A stretch of 64,000 nt of DNA from Pirellulales bacterium (GTDB taxonomy: Bacteria; Planctomycetota; Planctomycetia; Pirellulales; Thermoguttaceae): the NCBI GenBank assembly GCA_016935315.1, contig JAFGRD010000037.1, positions 29,155 through 93,154 of the forward strand, read 5' to 3'. Below the pieces are notes generated by a model. It had not been told where the DNA came from. It saw only the letters and a list, made by a program, of their open reading frames with translations, and did not search any database. Each line of letters begins with the position of its first letter. Within the stretch, counting starts at the first letter, position 1. Made by a program: the position numbers and the translations under genes. Shown here in pieces: positions 57,101 to 64,000 of this stretch.

Positions 57101-60100
57101 GCGTCGTATTCCTGCCGACGGTGATCGAGGGCCGGCAATTCCATGATGTCGACGGCGACGGCGTCCACGAGTCGGACGAGCCGCTGCTGGACGGTGCGAC
57201 GGTCACGCTGCGGCACGCGGACGGCCGGTTGCTGACCACCACCACGACCGCGTCGGGCCTCTATCGTTTCGAGCACCTTTGGCCTGGGACATACCTTGTC
57301 GGGCAGGAGCTTCCGGCCGATTGGGTCCAAAGCCTGCCGGCCGAGCCGATTGTCGCCCACCGCGTCACGCTCTCCAACGGCTCGGAAGCGGTGGGGCTGC
57401 CCCAGGCGATCGACACCCGGGCCGACGGGGCCTGGTCGGTGTTTGCGGCCGACCTCGACGGCGACGGCGACGACGACGTGCTCTCGGCTTCGGCCGGCAG
57501 CGACACGATCGCCTGGTATGAGAACCTTGACTCGCGCGGGACGTTCGCTGAGAGAACCGTCATCACCGATCAGGCCGCAGGCGCCCGGTCGGTCTTTGCC
57601 GCGGATTTCGATTCCGACGGCGACCTCGACGTGCTGGCGGCCTCCAGCGAGGACGACACGATCGCCTGGCATGAGAACGTCGACGGGCACGGCGGTTCGT
57701 GGGCCGACCATCCAATTACCCGGAAGGCCTACGGGGCGGTCTCAGTTTTCGCCGGCGACTTCGACGGCGACGGCGATTCCGACGTGCTGGCGGCGTCCGC
57801 CGAGGACAACACGGTCGCCTGGTACGAGAACCTTGCGGGCGGAGGCACGAGCTGGGTGCGGCACGTCATCACGCTCAACGCCCAGTCGGTGCAATCGGTT
57901 TTTGCGGCCGATCTCGACGGCGACGGTGACCAGGACGTGCTCTCGGCCTCGGCCGGCGACGGCAAAATCGCCTGGTACGAAAACGTCGATTCCCACGGGA
58001 GCTTCGGGGCCCGCCCGCCGATCAGCGTGGAAGCCGAGTGGGCCACGGCGGTCTACGCGGCCGACCTCGACGGCGACGGAGATCAAGACGTTGTCTCTGC
58101 TTCCGCGCAGGACGACATGATCGCCTGGTACGAAAACGTCGACTCCCGTGGTGCGTTCGGTCCCCAGAGAACCATTACCACGGCGGCCGAATGGGCCACC
58201 TCGGTCTGTGCCGCCGACCTGGACGGCGACGGCGACCAGGACGTGCTCTCGGCTTCGGCGTACGACAACGCGATCGCCTGGTATGAGAACACCGATTGGC
58301 GAGGGACCTTCGGGCCGCCGCGGACGATCACCGCCGCCGCCGACCAGGCCCGGGCCGTCTTCGCCGCGGACCTCAACGGCGACGGCAGGCCGGACGTGCT
58401 TGCTGCCTCCGCCGGCGATGGCCGGGTCGCCTGGTACGAGAACGGCGACGGGCCGCTTCAAACGCAGTGCGATTTCGGCCGCTACCCCTTGCCGGCCGTC
58501 GGCGATCGGGTCTGGCACGACCAGGACGGCGACGGGATCCAAGACGCCGGGGAGCCGGGCGTTGCCGGTGTACAAGTCACCTTGTGGTCCGCCGGCGATG
58601 ACGGAGCGGTGGGCGGCGGAGACGATCAGACCGTTGCCACGGCCCCTACCGACGCGGCGGGACACTACGGCTTCGAGCACCTTCCGCCGGGCCAATACTA
58701 CCTCGAGTTCGTGCCGCCGGGCGGCTTCGTGCTCGGCTTGCAGGACCGAGGCGACGACGACTCGCGCGATAGCGACACGCATCCGATCACCGGTCTGACC
58801 AGTGTCTTCACCCTCTCGCCCGGTCCGGACGATACGTCGCGCGACGCGGCCGTAACCAGCGCGGCAGCCGTGGCCGGTCGCGCCTTCCACGATCTCGACG
58901 CCGACGGCGTCCAGGACCCCGGAGAGCCCGGTGCCTTGGGCGCGGACATCGAGTTGGTCTATGCCGGGACGGACGGGCTGTTCGGCGGCGGAGACGACGT
59001 GCCCGTCGATGCCCGCATCAGCGACGTGGCGGGCAACTATCGTTTTGCAGATCTCTCGCCGGGCGACTACTACCTGCGGCTGTTACTGCCCGGCAGCACG
59101 GCCATCAGCCCTCAAGACCAAGGCAACGACGCCGTCGACAGCGACGTCGACCCGGCAACCGGGCGCACGCCCGTCTTCACCTTGGCAGCCCACGAGACCG
59201 CTGCTGCGGACGCGGGTCTCGTTTATCAGCCGGCCTCCATCCTGGGCCGGGTGTTTCACGACGTCAACGGCAACGGCATCCAGGACTTCGCCACAGCGAG
59301 CGAGCCGGGGCTCGGCGGCCGGACGATCAGCCTGCTGCGCGCCGACGGGCACGCGCTGACCGCCACGGCAACCGTCAGCTTCGATCTGGACGGCAACGGC
59401 CAAATCGACCCGGCGACCGAAACGGGCCTGTACGGGTTCGCCGACCTTCTGCCCGGCACGTATCGCGTCGAGCAACAGCTCCCGGCCGGCTGGGTCCAGA
59501 GTCTGCCCGGCCCGGCGGCACCGGGCCACACGCTGACCCTGTCGGCCGGCCAAATCGCCTCCGGCCGCGATTTCGGCGCGTACCAGCTCCACGCGATCGG
59601 CGACTGGGTCTTCCACGACCGCAACGGCAATGGGATTCAAGACGAAGGCGAGCGGGGGTTGGAGGGAATCCAGGTGAGCCTGTTCAGCGACGCCGGCGTG
59701 CTCCAGGCGTACGTTATCACCGACAGCGACGGCGGCTATCGATTCGCCGGCCTGCCGGTTGGCGACTACTACCTGGAATTCTCCCGCCCGAGCGGCTTCG
59801 CCTTCAGCCCACCGCATCAAGCAGACGCCGCACGCGACAGCGACGTCCACCCCTATACCCACCGGACCGAAGTCTTCTCCCTTGCCCAGGGAACCGACGA
59901 CCTCTCGCGCGACGCGGGGCTGATCGGCAGCGAGCCGGCCTTTGGCTACGCGGTCGGAGCCGGGTCCGAGGGCATCGACGAGGGCCGGGCGGTGGCGATC
60001 GACGCGGCGGGCAACGTGCTCACCGCCGGACGCTTCACCGGCATGGTCGATTTCGACCCCGGTCCCGCGACGATGAATCTGATCAGTTCCGGCCAAGACG

Positions 60101-63100
60101 ACGTCTTCGTGGCCAAGTATTCGCCCGCCGGCGCCCTGCTCTGGGTTCGTGCCATGGGCGGGCTCGGCAGCGACGTCGCAACCGGCGTGGTCGTGGACGA
60201 TCAACTGGACGTCTACCTGACCGGCAGCTTCAGCGGCGTGGTCGACTTCAATCCGGGACTCGATCGGGTGGAACTCGCCGCCGAGGGAGGCACCGACGCC
60301 TTCGTCGTCAAGCTCGACCGTCGCGGCGAGTTCGTCTGGGCACGCAGCCTGGGCGGTCCGGGAAGCGACGCCGCCATGGCCATCGGCGTGGACGACTCCG
60401 GCAGCATCTACACGGCCGGGCGCTTCAGCGACACGGCCGACTTCGACCCGGGCCCCGCCACGGTCCGACGGACCAGCGCCGGCGACTGGGATGCCTTCGT
60501 TTGCAGGCTGGATCCGGGGGGCGACTTCGTCTGGGCACGCACGATCGGCGGAAGCGGCCCCGACCAGGTAACCGCCCTGGCAGTCGACGACGCCGGGCGG
60601 GTCCATTTGGCGGGCGAGTTTTCCGGCGTGGCCGACTTGGAACCCGGCACCGGCATCGACCTGCGATCCAGCGCCGGCGGCAGCGACGTGTTCGTTGCCG
60701 CGCTTTCGCCGGAAGGTATCGTCACGCGGGCCGAGACCTTTGGCGGAGCCAACGACGAGGTGGCTGGCGACATCGCGGTCGATGCGTTGGGAAATCGCTA
60801 CGTGGCCGGTGCGTTTGAGGGAACGATCCCGTTCTCTTCCGGCGGCGCCGCCAAGGCACTGACCAGTGCCGGCGGTCGCGATGCACTACTGGTCAGGTTC
60901 GACGCTTCGGGCAACGTGGTCTGGGCCCGCAGCGTCGGCAGTCCGGGGCCCGACCGAGCCCATGGCGTCGCCCTGGACAACCGAGGCGGCGTCTATCTGG
61001 CCGGCAGCTTTCAGCAGACGGTCGACTTCGACCCCGGCCCGGGCATCTTCCGGCAGACCAGCACCGGGGGCGACGATCTGTTCGTTTTGAAGCTTGACGC
61101 CGCGGGGCTCTTCTGTTTCGCCCAATCGGTGGGCGGAACCAACGGCGCGGGCGACGAGCGGGCGTTCGACGTCGCGGCCGATCCGGCCGGCGGCCTGGCC
61201 ATCACCGGCGCGTTCGCCTCCGCCGAGGTCGACCTCGACCCGACCGACGGCCAGGCGCCCTTCCGTAATCAAGGCAATCCCGACATCGTGGTCATGGAAC
61301 TGGAAATCGGCGGCCGGGTCAAGGGCAGCGTCTGGAACGATCTGGACCAGCATCTCGACTTCGACGGCAACGAGCCGCGCGTTTCCGAAGTCACGGTCGA
61401 GCTGTACGACCCGGGGCCGGACGGCGAGATCGGCGGCGACGGCATCTACGCCGATGAGCTGATGGGAACCACCGACACGAACGAGCACGGCAGCTACTAC
61501 TTCTTCGACGTGCCCCACCCTCAGTATTACCTGAAATTCAACACGCCGAACGGCTTCTACTTCATTTCCGACGAAGGCGACAGCGACGTCGATCCATCGA
61601 CCGGTCTGACGGAGCTGGCCTGGGTGGGCGACGAACTGGATCCGGCCGGGACGTTGCAGGACTTGGACGCGGGAGTGAACTCGTTGAGCAAGCCGGCGGC
61701 GCCCGAGGTCGCGTCCCGCTCGCTGCAGCCGTACGGCGTCACGGTGCAATTCACCCGCTGGATCGAATCCGGTATGATCAACCTGGTCGACTTCATCGAC
61801 TCGCCAGGCGGCACGCTCGGCCCGGCTGATTTCGTCTTGACCGGGTCCGACGGCAAGTCGGTGCCCGGTTCGCTGATCGTGGGCGAGGCGGGGGTCACCT
61901 TCGTTCCCACCGGCGGGTTGCTGCGACCGAACGACTTCACGACGACCGGACTGCTCCCGCCCGACGTGTACGTGCTGAAGCTGCGAAGCGCCGAGGATGG
62001 CTTTCGCGGGCTCGACTGGCGGGATCCTTGGGGCGTGATCCACCCGGGCGATCCGCTTGCCGGGGGCGATTACCTCGATCAGAAGCCCGTTGCGTGGTCC
62101 GACCCGGCGGTGATCAGCCTGCCCGACTTCACCTGCGCCCCCGGACAGCCGATCGACGTGCCCACGGACGTGACCGACGCGGGGCTGCCGATCCTTCTGC
62201 ACAATCCCGAGGGCCGCCTGGTCGAAACGGTCGAGGTGGCCATCCTCTACGACCCCCACTTACTGACGTTTGCGAAAGACGCCGCGTATGTCCCGCCCGG
62301 CGGCACGGTCGCGTTGACCCAGACGAGCGAAGGCGTCATTCTCGTCAAGGTCACGGCGCCGGCGGGACAACCCTTCAGCGGGCAGGAAATCGTGCTCGCC
62401 TGCTTGAGTGCCAGGGTGCCCGACGGGGCCGAGTACGGTGCGGCCGCCGTGTTGACGACCAGCGCCTGGATCAACCGCAACGAGTATGACCCCTACAGCG
62501 GCTTCCACCCCATGGCGGACGACGCCGTGGAGGTGGTGGCCCAACTCGGCGACACGACCCGAGACGGACAGCTTCGTCGTGAGGATGCCCAGCACGCACT
62601 GGACGTGGCGGTCGGACTCGACGCCGGGCTGGCGGCCTATCCGCTGCTCGATCCGGTCCTGGTGGCCGACCTGGCCGGCAACGGGCGGCTGGGTGCACTG
62701 GACGCCGCGCGGATTCTGCAGCAAGCGGTCGGCATGGCGGCTCCCGAAGGCGCCCCACGCGGAGAACCTTGTCTGGTCGAGATTCCCAACGACCTGCGGG
62801 CTGCCGCGGGCGACAGCGTCGTGGTCCCAATCGCGATCGACGACGCCGAAACGGTCGAGTCGTTCTACCTGGAAATCGACTACGATCCGGCCGTGCTGAT
62901 CTTCGTCCGCGCGGCACTGGGCGATTTGGTCTCACCGCGGGACCCCGTTTGGGCCGTCAACGATACGCAGCCCGGCAGGTTGATCCTCGGCGTTGCCAAT
63001 CCGGCAGCGTTGCCGGTCGGCGGCGGCTGCCTGCTGCAACTGGAGTTCCTGGTTCAGGCGGCGGCCCCGCCCGGCCAGAGCACACCGCTCCACTGGCGCC

Positions 63101-64000
63101 AGGTCCAACTCAGCGATGGGGCCCTGAGCGTGGTTTCCAGCGACGGACAGGTTACCGTCGGCGGCGTGTCCACCGTCGTCGAGCGCCACGTCTTCTACAA
63201 TCACTCGGTCTTCGACGGACGCAGTGCGGCCGCCGATGTCCGGGACGATCAGGCGATCGCGCCGGACAAGGAGGCCTTGCTGCCGGGCGGTACGGCCACC
63301 TTCGCCAACTACACCAGCTACAGCCGCGGAATCAACGGGATCATGATCGACGTCGCGGGGTTGCCCGACGGCGCCGTGCCCGGCACGTCCGACTTCCGGT
63401 TCCGCATGGGCAACAACAACGATCCGGACACCTGGGCGGAAGCTCCGGCTCCGGCGGAGATCGTGTTGCGCGAGGGCGCCGGCACGGCGGGCTCCGACCG
63501 GCTGACACTGGTCTGGAACGACTACGCCGTCTCGAAGCAATGGCTGCAGGTGGTCGTGTTGCCCACCGCCACCACGGGGCTCTCGGCCGCCGATGTCTTC
63601 TACTTCGGCAACGCCGTGGCCGACGGCGGCAACTCGACGGTCGACGCGCGGGTGAATGCGACGGACATGCTCCTGGCCCGCAACAACCCCCGCACGTTCA
63701 TCAATCCGGCGCCGCTCGACTTCCGCTACGACTACGACCGGGACGCCCGGGTCAACGCATCCGACCTGTTGCTGGCGCGAAACAACACGACCAGTTTCCT
63801 CACTGCCTTGCGGCTGATTACGGTTCCAGGCGTCAAGGGCGTCCAGGATCAGAATGACTTTGGGGCGCATGGCATCGCATCGGCGGCCGGGGCGCCGAGC
63901 GCCGCGGACCCCAAGCGGACGATCACGTCGTCGATCGATCGCGATGCGGTCTGGGAACGGGCTGCCGGCCGCGACAGCCCCCCCTGCCCCGACAGCCCCC
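51187..64000 (+). CDS. Giant S8 (subtilisin-type) protease surface protein, 3' end outside window
   Basis: One frame open to the right edge, at least 4271 residues. The N-terminus has FEHLEDRRLLS, the LExR-x-LL export motif. The S8 catalytic triad is complete: D220 (AVLDDGVQ), H276 (NHGTAVAG) and S611 (GTSAAAP), with the oxyanion Asn in AAGNE. An extra beta-sandwich of about 150 residues is inserted before the Ser. Then follow SdrD-type repeats in groups of 5, 3, 4 and 1, two seven-unit FG-GAP blocks, a seven-unit SBBP propeller, two cohesin-like domains with a dockerin between them, and the RHVFYN/dockerin module. It is probably a secreted or surface protease and adhesin. ATG 51187 follows a G-rich site; GTG 51181 is an alternative. 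It is likely driven by the promoter at 51059. Confidence 0.88.
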   Translation, partial: MRSPFRRSEKRWPTGLALRARCAVPRVRRPLRFEHLEDRRLLSIAAPGQTVAGPALQTALDTFYWADGRQIPLLVARDAEANKASPVFVNAETGARMTVGDEVVVALQPGVDPRDVLGEGFAGYRRLLGTLDQYVATVTAATAEATIAQANQLHGLPEVVWAVPNFCHEFRSTTDDPLFEAQWHLHNTGQTGAREDADADLPEAWARATGGHSVVIAVLDDGVQTDHPDLPVFGNTAEIPDNGIDDDHNGWIDDICGWDFRQGDNDPNPATEFDNHGTAVAGVAAAVGNNALGVSGAAPAAEILPIKIARDDGGDDRGYADAATIAEAIYYAAGRTADGLGTWRGADVMVVSWAGGSPDPVLNEAFDWAATSGRGGLGTAAFCAAGNEASGYQTHACQIPAGDWVFQWRYEKDASGNFGSDTAWLADVRLPDGTVERFDAPVLPPGWSTSGDAAWSVVDDPAYGYGVGRYAARAGTIGDDQVTTLQSPAVTVDQAGLLSFEAWVSSEADFDRFSLYLSADGGNTFVGPLISDSGVPRVRSNVAYPAALPGTIAVGASTDWDYRADYSQYGGALDFVAPSGGGSAAITTTDRTGQHGYHPLGDTTSAFTGTSAAAPLAAGVGALLLADHPQMTAAQLRQVLSDSTDQIGDVTYSAGFNLFYGHGRINAARAMATRPDPVVIRATDGSHAVAEGRTGDAYWIVLGSPPTDEVTIRLLNEDGQLSTGGPLVFTPERWNVPQLAEVGAVDDPHVEDLVHAGVIRHAVSSNDPTYDSIHVPDVIFTITDNDDPATPATVGDRVWHDLDADGIQDPGEPGVFGVEVALYYAADDTLVAVQTTDASGRYRFEGLTPGDHYLQFPVPEGFTYSLPAQGGDETLDSDADAVTGRTAVFTLPVSHDDPTRDAGLVYLPASIRGRQFYDVDGDGRRDAGEPALDGGKIKLLHRNGQLLTTATTARVDLDGNDQIDPEAESGLYAFENLVPGTYYIEQEIAADWVQSLPGGQEGSAPGYMIALASGQEESGRDFGTYPLPEIEGVVWHDLDGNGIRDAAEPGRAATDVALYLAGGALVATTATDGQGRYRFEDVSPGDYYLKFTPPAGCLLGLPGQGDDETSDSDAHPWTGMTEVFTLFVTANGPGPDAAVTCRPATLESRAFHDLDEDGTWDAAESGVPGLDVELVYAGEDGAWGGDDDVSVATQAADGCGTCTFADLPPGDYYLRRPTLAGVGFSSGVDPITTRSPVFRLAAGQRLTHDTGLTYEPCTVRGQQFDDRNGNGSRDPDEPGIDGWTIELRHPGGQLLATAVTAAIDLDGNGQTDPATESGWYWFAGLPTGIYRVEQRMPDGWQQSRPVVPAPGYTVQLDSSGGLSGAFAPPQQIADVVEATSVCVADLDGDGDLDVLAASYSADRITWCENLDGAGTFGPPRLVTAVAYGANAVHAADLDGDGDLDVLSAAYYGNGIAWYENTDGEGHFGRQQVVSAALGAQAVTTADLDGDGDLDVLSAAYGNGVVWCENSAGDGSAWTSHAVATDVLAARSVCTADLDGDGDLDVLSASAGDGKLAWYANTDARGTFGPQRVITATAAEALSVCAADLDGDGDADVLSASFRDDTIAWYENTDSHGAFGSPRVMTRAADGATSAAAADLDGDGDLDVLSASFRDGAVAWYENTDRRGAFGAPQVIVAGADGANAVVAADLDADGDLDVLSTAYYAGQIAWCENTVSSGRRFDFANYRLPSVGDLVWHDQNGNGVRDPGEPGRAGAGVELFYAGDDGRIGGGDDVSLATAVTGPNGGYRFDGLSPGGYYLEFTPPDGFFLGLQDRGSDDTRDSDPNPMTGRTDVFQLTIGAEDLSRDAGVTTELASFGGRVFQDLDDDGIRDAGEPGVLGVGVALWWAGADAAPGGGDDAPLGACLTDTDGSYRFIDLRPGAYYVQLPVLPGVPFSPQDQGDDTCDSDVDPGTGRTPAFTLGPGPDNPSPDAGVVFLPTVIEGRQFHDVDGDGVHESDEPLLDGATVTLRHADGRLLTTTTTASGLYRFEHLWPGTYLVGQELPADWVQSLPAEPIVAHRVTLSNGSEAVGLPQAIDTRADGAWSVFAADLDGDGDDDVLSASAGSDTIAWYENLDSRGTFAERTVITDQAAGARSVFAADFDSDGDLDVLAASSEDDTIAWHENVDGHGGSWADHPITRKAYGAVSVFAGDFDGDGDSDVLAASAEDNTVAWYENLAGGGTSWVRHVITLNAQSVQSVFAADLDGDGDQDVLSASAGDGKIAWYENVDSHGSFGARPPISVEAEWATAVYAADLDGDGDQDVVSASAQDDMIAWYENVDSRGAFGPQRTITTAAEWATSVCAADLDGDGDQDVLSASAYDNAIAWYENTDWRGTFGPPRTITAAADQARAVFAADLNGDGRPDVLAASAGDGRVAWYENGDGPLQTQCDFGRYPLPAVGDRVWHDQDGDGIQDAGEPGVAGVQVTLWSAGDDGAVGGGDDQTVATAPTDAAGHYGFEHLPPGQYYLEFVPPGGFVLGLQDRGDDDSRDSDTHPITGLTSVFTLSPGPDDTSRDAAVTSAAAVAGRAFHDLDADGVQDPGEPGALGADIELVYAGTDGLFGGGDDVPVDARISDVAGNYRFADLSPGDYYLRLLLPGSTAISPQDQGNDAVDSDVDPATGRTPVFTLAAHETAAADAGLVYQPASILGRVFHDVNGNGIQDFATASEPGLGGRTISLLRADGHALTATATVSFDLDGNGQIDPATETGLYGFADLLPGTYRVEQQLPAGWVQSLPGPAAPGHTLTLSAGQIASGRDFGAYQLHAIGDWVFHDRNGNGIQDEGERGLEGIQVSLFSDAGVLQAYVITDSDGGYRFAGLPVGDYYLEFSRPSGFAFSPPHQADAARDSDVHPYTHRTEVFSLAQGTDDLSRDAGLIGSEPAFGYAVGAGSEGIDEGRAVAIDAAGNVLTAGRFTGMVDFDPGPATMNLISSGQDDVFVAKYSPAGALLWVRAMGGLGSDVATGVVVDDQLDVYLTGSFSGVVDFNPGLDRVELAAEGGTDAFVVKLDRRGEFVWARSLGGPGSDAAMAIGVDDSGSIYTAGRFSDTADFDPGPATVRRTSAGDWDAFVCRLDPGGDFVWARTIGGSGPDQVTALAVDDAGRVHLAGEFSGVADLEPGTGIDLRSSAGGSDVFVAALSPEGIVTRAETFGGANDEVAGDIAVDALGNRYVAGAFEGTIPFSSGGAAKALTSAGGRDALLVRFDASGNVVWARSVGSPGPDRAHGVALDNRGGVYLAGSFQQTVDFDPGPGIFRQTSTGGDDLFVLKLDAAGLFCFAQSVGGTNGAGDERAFDVAADPAGGLAITGAFASAEVDLDPTDGQAPFRNQGNPDIVVMELEIGGRVKGSVWNDLDQHLDFDGNEPRVSEVTVELYDPGPDGEIGGDGIYADELMGTTDTNEHGSYYFFDVPHPQYYLKFNTPNGFYFISDEGDSDVDPSTGLTELAWVGDELDPAGTLQDLDAGVNSLSKPAAPEVASRSLQPYGVTVQFTRWIESGMINLVDFIDSPGGTLGPADFVLTGSDGKSVPGSLIVGEAGVTFVPTGGLLRPNDFTTTGLLPPDVYVLKLRSAEDGFRGLDWRDPWGVIHPGDPLAGGDYLDQKPVAWSDPAVISLPDFTCAPGQPIDVPTDVTDAGLPILLHNPEGRLVETVEVAILYDPHLLTFAKDAAYVPPGGTVALTQTSEGVILVKVTAPAGQPFSGQEIVLACLSARVPDGAEYGAAAVLTTSAWINRNEYDPYSGFHPMADDAVEVVAQLGDTTRDGQLRREDAQHALDVAVGLDAGLAAYPLLDPVLVADLAGNGRLGALDAARILQQAVGMAAPEGAPRGEPCLVEIPNDLRAAAGDSVVVPIAIDDAETVESFYLEIDYDPAVLIFVRAALGDLVSPRDPVWAVNDTQPGRLILGVANPAALPVGGGCLLQLEFLVQAAAPPGQSTPLHWRQVQLSDGALSVVSSDGQVTVGGVSTVVERHVFYNHSVFDGRSAAADVRDDQAIAPDKEALLPGGTATFANYTSYSRGINGIMIDVAGLPDGAVPGTSDFRFRMGNNNDPDTWAEAPAPAEIVLREGAGTAGSDRLTLVWNDYAVSKQWLQVVVLPTATTGLSAADVFYFGNAVADGGNSTVDARVNATDMLLARNNPRTFINPAPLDFRYDYDRDARVNASDLLLARNNTTSFLTALRLITVPGVKGVQDQNDFGAHGIASAAGAPSAADPKRTITSSIDRDAVWERAAGRDSPPCPDSP
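55290..56340 (+). repeat. FG-GAP/VCBS block 1 (seven units)
   Basis: Seven repeats of about 50 residues, each with ADLDGDGDLDVLSA and a following WYEN or WCEN. These are calcium-binding beta-propeller blades of the integrin-like FG-GAP type. Seven units would close one propeller. Confidence 0.88.
57400..58460 (+). repeat. FG-GAP/VCBS block 2 (seven units)
   Basis: Seven repeats of the same type as block 1, with ADLDGDGDQDVLSASA and IAWYENVDS. The near-identical unit sequence suggests the two blocks arose by intragenic duplication. Confidence 0.88.
59940..61310 (+). repeat. SBBP beta-propeller block
   Basis: About seven units of 55-65 residues, each with FVWARSLGGPGSD-like and AVDDAGNVYxAGxF-like strands and VDFDPG. 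These are SBBP repeats that should form one propeller. Confidence 0.85.
62113..63165 (+). other. Cohesin-like / dockerin / cohesin-like region of the protease giant
   Basis: A first cohesin-like sandwich (62113-62490, AILYDPHLLTF) is followed by a dockerin-like pair of EF-hand segments (62550-62735, DTTRDGQLRREDA and DLAGNGRLGALDA). A second, clearer cohesin-like domain follows (62770-63165, GDSVVVPIAIDD, EIDYDPAVLIF, PGRLILGVAN). Confidence 0.7.
63181..63830 (+). repeat. Shared RHVFYN/dockerin module, copy in the protease giant
   Basis: Runs from RHVFYNHSVFDG to TALRLITVPG and matches the module at 20560-21220 (minus strand) along its whole length, including FANYTSYSRGINGIMID and ARVNATDMLLARNNPRTFIN. 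Confidence 0.85.

Noticed and set aside
53296..57711. A 1471-residue minus-strand open frame
   Set aside because: It is antisense to the protease giant's Sdr and FG-GAP repeats. Its apparent repeats merely mirror the plus-strand repeats.
1..64000. tRNA, rRNA, CRISPR arrays and prophage genes
   Set aside because: Read-through of intergenic regions found no cloverleaf-like sequence with a TTCGA loop in context, no regularly spaced short repeats outside coding sequence, and no phage structural genes.

Overview
The window looks like a chromosomal segment of a high-GC Planctomycetota bacterium, probably class Planctomycetia (Pirellulales-like). The evidence is two giant secreted proteins with the LExR-x-LL N-terminal motif typical of planctomycete exported proteins (LEPR-XLL), a planctomycete-style ECF sigma factor translationally coupled to a Ser/Thr kinase, DUF1080 and ThuA domains in one protein, CcsA/ResB cytochrome c maturation, and cysteine-rich secreted proteins. 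No rRNA, tRNA, CRISPR array, phage or complete insertion sequence was recognised.

Layout. 1-3.3 kb: a secreted protein cut by the left edge, an HD-domain protein with a good sigma70-type promoter, an orphan IS66-type TnpA and a gene-poor stretch. 3.3-6.7 kb: a cysteine-rich secreted protein behind a strong terminator, an OprO/OprP-type porin and a small membrane protein. 6.8-13.4 kb: a LarA-like racemase, a DUF1080-ThuA protein and a ccsA/resB pair. 13.7-16 kb: a secreted hypothetical and ScpB with a very acidic tail. 16.3-31.8 kb: one 5182-residue surface protein (minus strand) with flagellin-IN-like, RTX, SdrD-type, GEVED, dockerin and beta-propeller parts. 32-36.7 kb: a repetitive lipoprotein, the DNA polymerase III delta subunit and a pectate-lyase-fold protein. 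36.8-40.4 kb: a likely sugar or polyol catabolic operon (zinc alcohol dehydrogenase, FGGY kinase, shikimate-dehydrogenase-like protein). 41-43.9 kb: a translation/replication operon rplY-pth-rpsF-ssb-rplI ending in a terminator. 44-45.2 kb: a class V aminotransferase. 45.4-50.8 kb: an ECF sigma factor and a 1599-residue kinase/STAND/SUMF1 fusion. 51.2 kb to the right edge: a second giant surface protein (at least 4271 residues) with a subtilisin-type protease domain, SdrD-type, FG-GAP and SBBP repeats, cohesin-like domains and dockerins.

Two themes link the window. First, both giants carry the same roughly 220-residue C-terminal module ending in paired dockerin-like EF-hands, and the protease giant also has cohesin-like domains, so surface assembly or calcium-dependent cross-linking is a reasonable hypothesis. 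Second, a dispersed 100-bp element with an internal inverted repeat occurs four times full length and once degenerate, each time just 3' of a gene. The ECF sigma/kinase pair is divergent from the protease giant across a 394-bp region with a clear promoter and an overlapping palindrome, so a regulatory link is possible but unproven.
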